DNA of 64,000 bases from Streptomyces virginiae (GCF_000720455.1 NZ_JOAK01000002.1:310001-374000), one strand, 5' to 3'; positions 54,082 to 63,825 are shown, counted from the stretch's first letter. Made by a program: numbers and translations. The notes: a model not told the origin generated them from the sequence alone.

Positions 54082-55005
54082 TCAGACCGTCAGTTCGGCG
54101 ACCAGCGCCGCGGCCTTCTCGAGATCGTCCGGGGTCTTCAGCGCCACGCTCGGTACGCCCTTCAGCGCGCGCTTGGCCAGACCCGTCAGGGTGCCACCGG
54201 GGGACAGCTCGATGATCCCCGTGACGCCCAGCTCGGCGAACGTCTCCATGCACAGGTCCCAGCGGACCGGGTTCGCGACCTGGCCGACCAGGCGGGCGAC
54301 GACGTCGGCGCCCGTGGCGACGACGAGGCCGTCCTTGTTCGAGACGTACTTCAAGGCCGGGTCGGCCGGGGAGAGGGCCTCGGCGGCCTTCTCCAGCTCG
54401 GCGACCGCGGGGGCCATGTGGTGCGTGTGGAACGCGCCCGCGACCTTGAGCGGAACGACCTTCATGGAGCCCTCGGGCTTGTCGGCCTGCAGGGCTTCGA
54501 TCTGCTCCATCGTGCCGGCGGCCACGATCTGGCCCGCGCCGTTGATGTTGGCCGGGGTCAGGCCGAGCTTCTCCAGGTGCGCGACGACGACGGCGGGGTC
54601 CCCGCCGAGTACCGCGGCCATGCCCGTCTCGGTGACGGCGGCGGCCTCCGCCATGCCCAGCCCGCGGGTCCGGACGAACGACAGCGCGTCCTTCTCGGGC
54701 AGCACACCGGCGATGGCCGCGGCGGTGATCTCACCGACGCTGTGGCCCGCGACGGCGCCGAAGGCGGAGGTGGAACCCAGCGCGGAGGCGGACAGCAGAC
54801 CGGCGGCGACCAGCAGGGGCTGGGCGACCGCGGTGTCGCGGATCTCCTCGGCGTCGGCCGTCGTGCCGTAGCGCGCGAGGTCCAGCTTGATGGCGTCCGA
54901 CCAGGCGGCGACGCGGTCAGCGGCACCGGGGAGGTCGAGCCAGGGAGTCAAGAAGCCGGGCGTCTGAGCGCCTTGGCCGGGAGCGACGAGTACGAGCACC
55001 CTCAC
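54082..55005 (-). CDS. fabD: malonyl-CoA:ACP transacylase
   Basis: A 307-residue enzyme that loads malonyl groups onto ACP. The Gly-Gln-Gly-Ala-Gln motif is near residue 10. The nucleophile is Ser89 in Gly-His-Ser-Val-Gly-Glu, and the catalytic base is His193 in Gly-Ala-Phe-His-Thr. It is the first gene of the fatty-acid operon and follows fasR after an 83-base gap with an inverted repeat. GTG at 55005 is the likely start; a second GTG lies two codons downstream. Confidence 0.96.
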   Translation of the reverse strand: MRVLVLVAPGQGAQTPGFLTPWLDLPGAADRVAAWSDAIKLDLARYGTTADAEEIRDTAVAQPLLVAAGLLSASALGSTSAFGAVAGHSVGEITAAAIAGVLPEKDALSFVRTRGLGMAEAAAVTETGMAAVLGGDPAVVVAHLEKLGLTPANINGAGQIVAAGTMEQIEALQADKPEGSMKVVPLKVAGAFHTHHMAPAVAELEKAAEALSPADPALKYVSNKDGLVVATGADVVARLVGQVANPVRWDLCMETFAELGVTGIIELSPGGTLTGLAKRALKGVPSVALKTPDDLEKAAALVAELTV

Positions 55006-55020
55006 ACTCTCTCTTGTGGA

Positions 55021-55051
55021 TGGTCCCTGCCGCCCGTGGGGACAGGGACCA
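55021..55051. promoter_or_regulatory. inverted repeat in the fasR-fabD gap
   Basis: TGGTCCCTG (55021-55029) and CAGGGACCA (55043-55051) are perfect 9-bp arms with a 13-base spacer, 15 bases upstream of the fabD start. It may be an operator for FasR, a partial terminator, or a leader hairpin. Confidence 0.5.
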
Positions 55052-55088
55052 AGAACCGTCGGGGTAATTGTTGATGTCCCACAAAAGC

Positions 55089-56306
55089 TTAGGACTGGGT
55101 ATCACCGTCAGCCAGACGCCCCAGAATCAGGGCGATCCGCAGCGTGAACGCCGATCGGACATCCGACGGCGACCAGCCGGTGACGTCGGTCACACGTCGT
55201 AGCCGGTAGCGCACCGTATTGGGGTGCACGAACAGCATCCGAGCAGCCCCTTCGAGGCTGCTCGCCTGCTCCAGATAGACGCTCAACGTCTCCAGCAGCG
55301 CCGACCCCGCCTCCTCAAGCGGTCTGTAGATCTCCTCCACCAGCTGTTCCCTCGCAGCCGGATCGGAGGCGATCGCGCGTTCCGGCAGGAGATCATCCGC
55401 CAGGACCGGCCGCGGCGCGTCCTGCCACGCCGTACAGGCCTTCAGTCCGGCCGCCGCGGCCTGCGCCGACTTCGTCGCGTTCAGCAGGTCGGCCACCACC
55501 GGGCCGGCCACCACCGGACCCGCCGCGAACGGCCCGATCAGCGACTTCGCCACCTGCATCGGGTTGTCGCTGCCGCCCGCGATGACGACCAGACGGTCCC
55601 CGAGCACACCGGTGAGGACCTGGAGCTTGTGGTGCCGGGCCGCGCGCCGGATCGCCTCGACCGTCAGCTCGCTGTCGCCCTCCGGGGCGGTGCCGAGCAC
55701 CACGCACACGTGCTCCGGGGAGTTCCAGCCCAGCGCCGCCGCCCGCGACAGCGCGCCCTCGTCGGCCTCGCCGGACAGCACCGCGTTGACGACCAGGGAC
55801 TCCAGCCGGGCGTCCCACGCCCCGCGCGCCTCGGCGGCCTGCGCGTACACCTGCGCGGTCGCGAAGGCGATCTCCCGCGCGTACACCAGCAGCGCCTCGC
55901 GCAGGATCGACTCGTCACCGGGGGCCGCCACCTCCTCGATCGCGGTCTCCATGACCTCGATCGTGGTGCGGACCATCTCGACGGTCTGCCGCAGCGTGAT
56001 CGCCCGGGTCAGCTCGCGCGGAGCCGTCCCGAAGACGTCGGTGGAGATCGCCTGCGGAGTCTCCGGATGCCGGAACCACTCGGTGAACGCGGCGATACCG
56101 GCCTGCGCGACCAGGCCGATCCACGAGCGGTTCTCGGGTGGCATCGCCCGGTACCACGGCAGGGTCTCGTCCATGCGCGCGATCGCGTTGGCGGCGAGCC
56201 GGCCGGAGGACTTCTCCAGGCGGCGCAGCGTCGCGGCGTGCGGATGGGCGGGAGCGGGATGCGCGGCGTGTGTGGCGGGCGAATGCTCACGTTCGGGTTG
56301 GGGCAC
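55089..56306 (-). CDS. fasR: PucR-type activator of fatty acid biosynthesis, FasR-like
   Basis: A 405-residue regulator. The C-terminal PucR helix-turn-helix (about residues 345-390) contains Val-His-Pro-Asn-Thr-Val-Arg-Tyr-Arg-Leu-Arg-Arg. The central region resembles a GGDEF-like sensor fold without its active-site motif. In S. coelicolor, FasR is the activator of the adjacent fabD-fabH-acpP-fabF operon, and position and domain order match here. I chose the GTG at 56306; the open frame extends upstream into the divergent pirin gene, which is not plausible. Confidence 0.9.
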   Translation of the reverse strand: MPQPEREHSPATHAAHPAPAHPHAATLRRLEKSSGRLAANAIARMDETLPWYRAMPPENRSWIGLVAQAGIAAFTEWFRHPETPQAISTDVFGTAPRELTRAITLRQTVEMVRTTIEVMETAIEEVAAPGDESILREALLVYAREIAFATAQVYAQAAEARGAWDARLESLVVNAVLSGEADEGALSRAAALGWNSPEHVCVVLGTAPEGDSELTVEAIRRAARHHKLQVLTGVLGDRLVVIAGGSDNPMQVAKSLIGPFAAGPVVAGPVVADLLNATKSAQAAAAGLKACTAWQDAPRPVLADDLLPERAIASDPAAREQLVEEIYRPLEEAGSALLETLSVYLEQASSLEGAARMLFVHPNTVRYRLRRVTDVTGWSPSDVRSAFTLRIALILGRLADGDTQS

Positions 56307-56387
56307 GGGACAAGACTGCCTTATCGGGAAGGCTGCGCCGAGTCCGGTCCCGCGCCGGGCCCCCGCCCGGCCGCTACCGTGACCCTC

Positions 56388-57044
56388 ATGATTGATGTAC
56401 GCCGCGGCGCCGACCGGTACGAGGGAGGGGACCCGGCGGCCGGGATCACCACCCGGCACGCCTTCTCCTTCGGGTCCTTCTACGACCCGGACAACCTGCG
56501 CTTCGGCCCCGTCCTGGCCTGCAACGAGGAGACCCTCGCGGCCGGCGCCGGCTTCGACGAGCACCCGCACAGCCACACCGAGATCGTGACCTGGGTGATC
56601 GACGGCGAACTCACCCACCAGGACAGCACCGGCGAGAAGAGCACCGTTCTGCCCGGTGACGTCCAGCGGCTCAGTGCCGGGTCCGGGGCGCGCCACGTCG
56701 AGCGCAACGACGGCGACCGGCCGCTGCGCTTCGTGCAGATGTGGCTCTCGCCGCTCACCGCGGGCGGCGACCCCTCGTACGAGGTGCTGCGCGGCGTCCC
56801 CGACGGCACGCCCTACGAGGTCCCGGCGGCCGGCGCCGCCCTGCGCGTGCGGCGCCCCGGCGCGGGCGAGCGGGTCGCCGTACCGGCCGCCGAGCGGGTG
56901 TACCTGCACGTCGTGCGCGGCGACCTGCGCCTGGACGGGGCGGAACTCGGCCCCGGGGACTCGGCGCGGATCACCGCCGAGAAGGGGCTGGAGATCGTCG
57001 CCGGGTCCCCGGGGGAGCTGCTGATCTGGGAACTGCCCGCCTAG
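56388..57044 (+). CDS. pirin-like bicupin protein
   Basis: A 218-residue cupin protein of the pirin/YhhW type. The metal-binding His-Pro-His-Ser-His motif gives ligands His59, His61 and His63, with a Glu expected on a later strand. The C-terminal cupin lacks a metal site, as usual. Some members have quercetinase activity; others regulate metabolism by protein contact. It is divergent from fasR and converges on the serine hydrolase gene with seven bases between stops. Confidence 0.87.
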   Translation: MIDVRRGADRYEGGDPAAGITTRHAFSFGSFYDPDNLRFGPVLACNEETLAAGAGFDEHPHSHTEIVTWVIDGELTHQDSTGEKSTVLPGDVQRLSAGSGARHVERNDGDRPLRFVQMWLSPLTAGGDPSYEVLRGVPDGTPYEVPAAGAALRVRRPGAGERVAVPAAERVYLHVVRGDLRLDGAELGPGDSARITAEKGLEIVAGSPGELLIWELPA

Positions 57045-57051
57045 AGCGGGA

Positions 57052-57870
57052 CTACGCGGAGCGCAGTTCGGCCAGGACCGCGTCGGTGAACGGCGTCCAG
57101 GCCTCGACCGCCCACGGGCCGAAGGGCCGGTCGGCCAGCGCCACGCACGCGGCGCGCGCGTCCGGATCCACCCACAGGAAGGTGCCGGCCTGCCCGAAGT
57201 GGCCGAACGTACGGGGCGAGGACGTGCTGCCGGTCCAGTGCGGGGACTTGCCGTCGCGGATCTCCATGCCGAGGCCCCAGTCGTTGGGGGACTGGCTGCC
57301 GTACCCCGGCAGGACGCCCTTGAGCCCGGGGTGGACGACGGAGGTGGCCTCGGCGACCGTGCGGACGTCGAGCAGCCGGGGCGCCTGCAGTTCCGCGGCG
57401 AAGCGCAGCAGGTCGCGGACGGTGGAGACGCCGTCCTTGGCGGGCGAGCCGTCCAGGGTGGTCAGCGTCATGCCCAGCGGCTCGAAGACGGCCTGGTGCA
57501 CGTACTCCGCGAACGGGATGCCGGTGGCCTTGGCGATGTGGTCGCCGAGCACCTCGAAACCGGCGTTCGAGTACAGCCGGCGCGTACCGGGCGCGGCCAT
57601 CGCGCGGTGCTCGTCGAAGGCCAGTCCGCTGGTGTGCGCCAGCAGGTGACGGACCGTCGAACCCTCGGGTCCGGCCGGCTCGTCCAGCTCGATCGCGCCT
57701 TCCTCGTAGGCGACGAGGGCGGCGTACGCGGCGAGCGGCTTGGTGACCGACGCCAGCGCGAAGCGGTGGTCGACGGGCCCGTGCGAGCCGGCGAGGCTCC
57801 CGTCGGCGCGTACGACGGCCGCCGCGGCGGTGTCCACCGGCCAGGTCTCGATGATCCGCAGGCTTTCCAT
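57052..57870 (-). CDS. serine hydrolase, beta-lactamase/class C PBP fold
   Basis: A 272-residue enzyme without a signal peptide. The catalytic Ser41-Val-Thr-Lys44 motif and a Tyr-Ser-Asn motif near residue 100 mark the beta-lactamase/esterase fold. Another motif, His-Phe-Gly-Gln-Ala-Gly, replaces the classical Lys-Thr-Gly. It is probably a cytosolic esterase or peptidase. I chose the ATG at 57870, preceded by AAGGAGG at 11-base spacing; an in-frame ATG at 57897 without a ribosome site is the alternative. It is divergent from merR-AKR. Confidence 0.84.
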   Translation of the reverse strand: MESLRIIETWPVDTAAAAVVRADGSLAGSHGPVDHRFALASVTKPLAAYAALVAYEEGAIELDEPAGPEGSTVRHLLAHTSGLAFDEHRAMAAPGTRRLYSNAGFEVLGDHIAKATGIPFAEYVHQAVFEPLGMTLTTLDGSPAKDGVSTVRDLLRFAAELQAPRLLDVRTVAEATSVVHPGLKGVLPGYGSQSPNDWGLGMEIRDGKSPHWTGSTSSPRTFGHFGQAGTFLWVDPDARAACVALADRPFGPWAVEAWTPFTDAVLAELRSA

Positions 57871-57914
57871 GCCGTTGACGGCCTCCTTGCTGTCCATGCG
57901 GCCGAGCCTACTTG

Positions 57915-57932
57915 CTTGGAGTGCACTCAAGG
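57915..57932. promoter_or_regulatory. candidate MerR operator
   Basis: CTTGGAGTGCACTCAAGG is a near-perfect palindrome centred on TGCA, 17 bases before the merR ATG. Its shape matches operators of MerR proteins linked to aldehyde or electrophile stress. It lies in the divergent promoter shared with the serine hydrolase gene. Confidence 0.7.
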
Positions 57933-57948
57933 GTTTTAGCGTGGGGTC

Positions 57949-58332
57949 ATGAGCCAGAGCCTGAGCCTGACGCAGACGCGGTACACGATCAGCGAGGTGG
58001 CGGCCCGGACCGGTCTGAGCCAGCACACCCTGCGCTGGTACGAGCGGATCGGGCTGATGCCGCACGTGGACCGCTCCCACTCGGGCCAGCGCCGCTTCAC
58101 CGACCGGGACCTCGACTGGCTGGGCTTCGTGGGGAAGCTGCGTGCCACGGGGATGTCGGTGGCGGACATGGTCCGCTACGCCGAGCTGGTCCGCGAGGGC
58201 GAGCACACCCGCGGGGAACGCCGTGAGCTGCTGGAACGGACGCGGCGCGAGGTGCGGGCACGGATCACGGAGCTGACGGACGCACTGGCCGTACTGGACT
58301 ACAAGATCGACATGTACGCGGGCACACGATGA
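57949..58332 (+). CDS. MerR family transcriptional regulator
   Basis: A 127-residue regulator with the N-terminal MerR winged helix (Tyr-Thr-Ile-Ser-Glu-Val-Ala-Ala-Arg-Thr-Gly-Leu; Leu-Arg-Trp-Tyr-Glu-Arg-Ile-Gly-Leu) and a coiled-coil dimer helix (about 82-120). No metal-binding cysteines are present, which argues against a metal sensor. It precedes an aldo/keto reductase by 25 bases, and this MerR-AKR pairing is common in actinomycetes. It probably acts on the palindrome at 57915. Confidence 0.9.
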   Translation: MSQSLSLTQTRYTISEVAARTGLSQHTLRWYERIGLMPHVDRSHSGQRRFTDRDLDWLGFVGKLRATGMSVADMVRYAELVREGEHTRGERRELLERTRREVRARITELTDALAVLDYKIDMYAGTR

Positions 58333-58357
58333 AGACGGTTTCGCGGAGGGGACAGCG

Positions 58358-59380
<1,023 letters not shown>

Positions 59381-59393
59381 CGGCGCGCCCGCC

Positions 59394-60305
59394 TCAGGGG
59401 TGCCGGGACCGCAGGACGGCGAAGGCTCCCCAGAGGGCGAGCGCGGCCAGGACCAGGACGACGGCCGTCTCGATGGACTGGGTCGGCCAGTAGTGCGTGA
59501 ACGGGTGGTAGTCGACGTACTGCCCGGTCACGTTCAGTTCGGCGGGGCACCCGTCCAGGCTGCCGGAGCGTGTGCAGGCCCATTCGGGCAGGCGCCCGCC
59601 GGAGGACGTGATGAGGCCGAAGTCCGTCGTGAAGGCGTCGCGCGGCGGATACGGGAACTGGGCTCCCAGCGGGGAGGTGACGGTCCGGGCGGGCAGGAAG
59701 GACCAGCGCACCGCGCCGAGCACCGCCATCACCAGGCCGGTGGCGAGCCCGGTGACCGCCATCGCGGCGGTCGTGCGCCGTACGAGCTGGCCGACGACGG
59801 CGCCGAGGGCCACGCCGAGCAGGCAGTACGCGGGGAGCACCGTGCCGAGCGTCTCGTACGGCCCCCGGTCCGCCCACGAGTACTCGTAGCTGGTGGTGAG
59901 GGGGAGCCGGGCGAACCGGTGGACCAGTCCGAAGGCGGCCGCACAGGCCACGGCGGTCACCGCGGCCACCGTGATCTTCGAGGCGAGCCAGGCCCTGGGC
60001 GTGGACGACTGGGTCAGGGCGAGGCGGTAGGTGCCGCTCTCCAGCTCGCGGGCGACCATCGGGCCGGCCACGAACGCCCCCACCAGCAGTGGCAGGAGCA
60101 GTGCCGCGAGTCCGCCGTACCCCAGCGCCTCCCGCAGTTCGCGAAACGGATCGGTCCCGGTCCGGGGGGTCGCCCCGGCGGCCTGCCGGCGCAGGACGAC
60201 GAAGACGGCCAGGCTCACGGCGACGGCGGCGGGCAGCGTCCACAGCGCGCGCCGGTGCTGGCGGACGGTGACCCAGCGCGGGCCCTTCAGAGTCAGCATG
60301 CTCAT
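59394..60305 (-). CDS. ABC-2 type transporter permease
   Basis: A 303-residue membrane protein with about six helices and a large extracellular region between the last two (about residues 195-270, with two Cys). It forms the membrane part of an exporter with the upstream ATPase, whose stop overlaps this start as ATGA. It is the third gene of a GntR-ATPase-permease operon of the YtrA type, often induced by envelope stress or cell-wall antibiotics. The substrate is unknown. Confidence 0.85.
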   Translation of the reverse strand: MSMLTLKGPRWVTVRQHRRALWTLPAAVAVSLAVFVVLRRQAAGATPRTGTDPFRELREALGYGGLAALLLPLLVGAFVAGPMVARELESGTYRLALTQSSTPRAWLASKITVAAVTAVACAAAFGLVHRFARLPLTTSYEYSWADRGPYETLGTVLPAYCLLGVALGAVVGQLVRRTTAAMAVTGLATGLVMAVLGAVRWSFLPARTVTSPLGAQFPYPPRDAFTTDFGLITSSGGRLPEWACTRSGSLDGCPAELNVTGQYVDYHPFTHYWPTQSIETAVVLVLAALALWGAFAVLRSRHP

Positions 60306-61189
60306 GCCCGTACCGCCTCGGCGGAGCGGGGGCCGACGGCCAGGGCCGGGGCGTCGGGGGAGCGCAGATGGGCGAGCAGGAGTTCCTCCAGTGACGGGTG
60401 GGCGGTCTGCCAGGTGTCGGTGTCGAGCGGGCCGTTCGGCCTCGCGAGCGCCGTGAGCAGGCGGCCGGTCGTCCGTGACTCGACGACGGTGTGGGGGGCC
60501 AGGTCGGCGAGGGCCGTCGCCGGTCCGCTGATCAGCCGGTGTGCCGCGACGACGTCGTCGACGGGGCCGGACAGGCGGACGCGGCCGCCGTCGACGAGCA
60601 GCAGGTGGTCGCAGGCGCCCTCCAGCTCGGCGACGATGTGCGAGGACATCACCACGGACGTGCCGTTCTCGGCGGCGTCGGCCATCAGCGCCCCCATGAG
60701 CCGGTGCCGGGCCAGCGGATCGAGGTCGGCCATCGGCTCGTCCAGCAGGAGCAGGCGGGGGCGCTTGCCGAGGGCGAGGGCCAGGGCGACCCGGGTGCGC
60801 TGGCCGCCGGAGAGGGACCGGATCCTGGCGCCGCCGTCGAGCCCGCCCTCCTGGACGATCCGCGCCGCGCTCTTCGCGTCCCAGCGGCCCGGGTTGAGCT
60901 CGCGTCCCATGCGGAGGGTCTCGTCGACGGTCAGCTGCGGGTAGAGGGGCTTGTCCTGGCCCACGTACGCCGTCTCCTCGCGCGGCGGCGCGCTGATGGC
61001 GCCCTCGGTCGGCCGCAGCAGTCCCGCGGCGAGCGCGAGCAGGGTCGACTTGCCCGCGCCGTTGGGGCCGACCAGCGCGCAGACGCGGTGGGCCGGCAGC
61101 CCGAAGGAGCAGTCGCGCAGGGCCCAGCCGCCGCGCCGCGAGTAGCGCACGCCCAGCCCCGTCGCCTCGATCACCGGATCGTCCGTCAC
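60302..61189 (-). CDS. ABC transporter ATP-binding protein
   Basis: A 295-residue ATPase subunit. Walker A is Gly-Pro-Asn-Gly-Ala-Gly-Lys-Ser near residue 42, the signature Leu-Ser-Gly-Gly-Gln-Arg-Thr near 137, and Walker B Leu-Leu-Leu-Asp-Glu-Pro. A C-terminal extension of about 80 residues follows the core. Its GTG start overlaps the stop of the GntR gene (61186-61189), and its end overlaps the permease start, so the three genes are translationally coupled. Confidence 0.92.
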   Translation of the reverse strand: MTDDPVIEATGLGVRYSRRGGWALRDCSFGLPAHRVCALVGPNGAGKSTLLALAAGLLRPTEGAISAPPREETAYVGQDKPLYPQLTVDETLRMGRELNPGRWDAKSAARIVQEGGLDGGARIRSLSGGQRTRVALALALGKRPRLLLLDEPMADLDPLARHRLMGALMADAAENGTSVVMSSHIVAELEGACDHLLLVDGGRVRLSGPVDDVVAAHRLISGPATALADLAPHTVVESRTTGRLLTALARPNGPLDTDTWQTAHPSLEELLLAHLRSPDAPALAVGPRSAEAVRA

Positions 61190-61572
61190 GTGTCGTCCCC
61201 CTTGAAGTGTTGGTCCAGTACGGCAGTGAAGAGCGCGGCCACGTCGTCCCGCTCCATCCCCGCGGCGCTCGCGCGCCGTGCCCAGTCGGCCAGTTCCTCG
61301 CGCAGGGGCGAGTCGGCCGGGGCGCCCCCCAGGGACCTGCGCACGAAGGTGCCCAGGCCCCGGCGCGCCTCCACGAGGCCCTCGCGCTCCAGCTCCCGGT
61401 AGGCCTTGAGGACGGTGTTCGGGTTGATGGCCGTCGCCTCGACGACCTCGCGCGCGGTGGGCAGCTTGTCGCCCGGTTCCAGCAGTCCCAGGCGCAGGGC
61501 CTGTTTCGTCTGGTGGACGATCTGCAGGTAGGTGGCCATGCCGCTGCGCCGGTCGATGCGGTACTCCAGCAC
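61186..61572 (-). CDS. GntR family regulator, YtrA subfamily
   Basis: A 128-residue repressor with an N-terminal winged helix (Leu-Pro-Thr-Ala-Arg-Glu-Val ... Asn-Pro-Asn-Thr-Val-Leu-Lys-Ala-Tyr) and only a short C-terminal dimer region, the size typical of YtrA-type GntR proteins. I chose the GTG at 61572, eight bases after AAAGGG, because the protein then starts Leu-Glu-Tyr-Arg-Ile-Asp-Arg-Arg-Ser-Gly as in relatives. A long palindrome overlaps this start codon and should be its own operator. Confidence 0.9.
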   Translation of the reverse strand: MLEYRIDRRSGMATYLQIVHQTKQALRLGLLEPGDKLPTAREVVEATAINPNTVLKAYRELEREGLVEARRGLGTFVRRSLGGAPADSPLREELADWARRASAAGMERDDVAALFTAVLDQHFKGDDT

Positions 61573-61619
61573 GTGCAGCACCCTTTCACTAGTCAAGTAG
61601 TGAAAGGGTGCTGCACGTG
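61570..61619. promoter_or_regulatory. 50-bp palindrome over the GntR operon start
   Basis: Two perfect 22-bp arms (61570-61591 and 61598-61619) surround a 6-base centre. The inner TCACTA...TAGTGA resembles YtrA-type operators. The array includes the Shine-Dalgarno sequence and the start codon of the GntR gene, so it could act on both transcription and translation. Confidence 0.85.
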
Positions 61620-61671
61620 GCGTCACATGTCAACGGGCACCTTTGTCAGGCGTGTTGGGGGCCCGGGCCGG

Positions 61672-62514
61672 CTAGCGGGACTCGGCGGTGAAACGGTCCC
61701 GCAGGGTGGCGTACTCGCCGTCGGTCAGCAGCCCGGCCGAGTAGAGCTCGCTCAGGTGCCGCAGCCGCTCGTCGCCGGAGCGGCCCCGTGCGGCGGCGAC
61801 CGGGGTACGGCTGCGCGTGGCGGCCAGGACGGCCGCGGCGAACGGCAGCGACTCGTGGACCGCCCCGTAGCCGACGCTGAAGACGGCCGTGGCGAGGTCG
61901 TGGTCCGGGCGGGGGTCGGCCGGGGTCTGCTGGGGTTCCCGCAGCAGCAGCCGCAGGTGACCGCCGGTTCCGCCGGGGGAGCGCCACTCGACGCCGGTGA
62001 CCTCGGTCAGCGGGTACTGCTGGTCGCCCGCCTTCCACTTCGTGCCGGTGGCACCGGTGCGGGACCAGTGGAAGCCGACCGACGAGCCGTCGAAGCCCAC
62101 CCGCGCGTCGTACGCCTTCAGCTGGAGCGGCGGCTGCGGCACGTCGACCAGGAAGCGCGGGGCCGGCTCGGCGGCGTCGGGCCCGAGCCGGGAGCGCAGG
62201 GCGGCGGCGAACGCGGCGGCCGACGTCGCCCGCTCGCCCGGCAGCACCATCCGGTACGGGTCGCAGGCGTCTTTCAGCTGCCCGGCGGCGGCCTCCATCA
62301 GCGGATCGGCGCCCGGGCGCGGGACGGCACGCAGGATCACCGTGTCCCGCCTTCCGGCGGTCACGGTCACAGCGGACACCGCTTCCAGGGGGATCCGGCG
62401 CGAACCCAGCGCTTGCCACAGTCTTGGCGTTCGCATCCCCCGAGCGAAGCGGATGAGCACCGAGTCCGAGTCGAACTCCCAGACGGCATGGTTTCCGGCC
62501 AGTACGTCACCCAT
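61672..62514 (-). CDS. DUF4429 protein with C-terminal SHOCT motif
   Basis: A 280-residue protein with two DUF4429 units (about residues 10-90 and 130-210), each starting with a Trp-Glu-Phe- or Val-Gly-Phe-Asp-like strand. A C-terminal short helical SHOCT-type motif (Leu-Tyr-Ser-Ala-Gly-Leu-Leu-Thr-Asp-Gly-Glu-Tyr) follows. DUF4429 folds are PH-like and may bind proteins or membranes; the role is not established. I chose the ATG at 62514, which gives the usual family start (Met-Gly-Asp-Val-Leu-Ala-Gly). Confidence 0.83.
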   Translation of the reverse strand: MGDVLAGNHAVWEFDSDSVLIRFARGMRTPRLWQALGSRRIPLEAVSAVTVTAGRRDTVILRAVPRPGADPLMEAAAGQLKDACDPYRMVLPGERATSAAAFAAALRSRLGPDAAEPAPRFLVDVPQPPLQLKAYDARVGFDGSSVGFHWSRTGATGTKWKAGDQQYPLTEVTGVEWRSPGGTGGHLRLLLREPQQTPADPRPDHDLATAVFSVGYGAVHESLPFAAAVLAATRSRTPVAAARGRSGDERLRHLSELYSAGLLTDGEYATLRDRFTAESR

Positions 62515-62589
62515 GCGCCACATGGTAAAGGGCGCCGCCCCCGCGCGTCCCCCTCGGTGCGGGAGCCGTTTTTCGCGCCTCTACGCGCG

Positions 62590-63825
62590 TCAGTCCCGCT
62601 CTGTCCCTGAAATTCCGCGCCGGCACGCGTCGTCGCCGGTAGCGCACACAACGGAAGCGAACGCGCCGGTTCCGATCTTGGCGAAGTTGGCCACCGAGTC
62701 CGTTCCTGGCGCGAAATAGCCGGTGTGACTCTTGGCCCTGGCCGAGGACAGCAGCCGCGCCCCGAAGTCCGGAGACACCGGATCGGCGCCATGGCCCAGC
62801 CCGCCGACCTCCAGGTGCGGCACGTCCGCGATCCAGTCGCCCTCGTCGCGCGTGGCCCAGACCCGCGCCGAGGTGCGCAGCCCCGCGACGTTCTGCGCCC
62901 GCATGCCGGGGCTGCCCGCCACCACCACGTCCGTCACCCGGTTCGGCAGCTCGTGCGCGGCCACCCCGCACACCACCGACCCGTAGCTGTGGCAGAACAG
63001 CGCCACGCTCGAATTCCCGGGCAGGGACACCGTCAGCGCCTTCAGCCGGACGGCGCCGTCGAAGGCCATCCGGCCCGTGGCGGCGTCCATGCCGACCCCG
63101 GTGGGGGCGGTGTAGCCGGCCCAGGCGATGACCGCCGTCCGGCTGTTCGGCGCGGCCGTCCGCTCGGCCCCGTACAGCGCCTCGGCCATGCCGACCGGGG
63201 AGGTCAGCCGGCGCTGGGTGCGCTCGAAGGTGAGGAGGTCGGTGTCCACGCCGGGAACGATCACGGAGACCCGCTCGGCGCCGACGAGGTCGCCGAAGAC
63301 CTCGGCCACCTGGCCGCCGCCGGTGGGGTCGAACGCGAGGATCTGCCGCCCCGGTTCGGCCAGCGAGGCGAAGCGGTGGGAACGCCGGGTGGCCTCGGCC
63401 CGGTCGGCCGGGGTCAGCGCGACGTCGCGGCTGCGGGCCTCCTCGACCAGGCGGGCCTTCTCCAGGCCGTGTTGGTTGGCCCGGTAGCGGGTGGCGATCG
63501 GCGCCCCGTCGAGGTTGCCCACGACGAGCGGGTAGCCGTCGGCGAGCCGGGCCCGCTGGGCGCCGTCGAGGCCGGCGAAGAAGCGCGCCACCGTCCGCAC
63601 GGGGGCGTCCGCCGGCGGCACCGGACGGCCGTCCAACCGGGCCTTGGACCAGGCGTCGAGGGCCGTGGCCCGCAGCGGCGTGCCGCCCTCGGGCCGGTGC
63701 ACGGCCGTCCAGCCGGTGGTCGCCAGCATGATGAAGACGACCGCCAGTGCGAGCAGCGCGCGCAGGGCGGCCGGGCGCGGGTCGGCGCCTGGAACGGTGG
63801 TGTGGGCGAGGCCGGGCAGATTCAC
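62590..63825 (-). CDS. DUF1023 alpha/beta-hydrolase, membrane-anchored
   Basis: A 411-residue protein with one N-terminal hydrophobic segment (about residues 20-42), then a DUF1023 alpha/beta-hydrolase domain. The nucleophile elbow is Cys-His-Ser280-Tyr-Gly-Ser. A late Asp and a His in Ser-His-Thr-Gly-Tyr complete the triad. The catalytic domain should be extracytoplasmic. DUF1023 proteins are widespread in actinomycetes with unknown substrates. Two cysteines in the last 25 residues probably form a disulfide. Confidence 0.85.
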   Translation of the reverse strand: MNLPGLAHTTVPGADPRPAALRALLALAVVFIMLATTGWTAVHRPEGGTPLRATALDAWSKARLDGRPVPPADAPVRTVARFFAGLDGAQRARLADGYPLVVGNLDGAPIATRYRANQHGLEKARLVEEARSRDVALTPADRAEATRRSHRFASLAEPGRQILAFDPTGGGQVAEVFGDLVGAERVSVIVPGVDTDLLTFERTQRRLTSPVGMAEALYGAERTAAPNSRTAVIAWAGYTAPTGVGMDAATGRMAFDGAVRLKALTVSLPGNSSVALFCHSYGSVVCGVAAHELPNRVTDVVVAGSPGMRAQNVAGLRTSARVWATRDEGDWIADVPHLEVGGLGHGADPVSPDFGARLLSSARAKSHTGYFAPGTDSVANFAKIGTGAFASVVCATGDDACRRGISGTERD

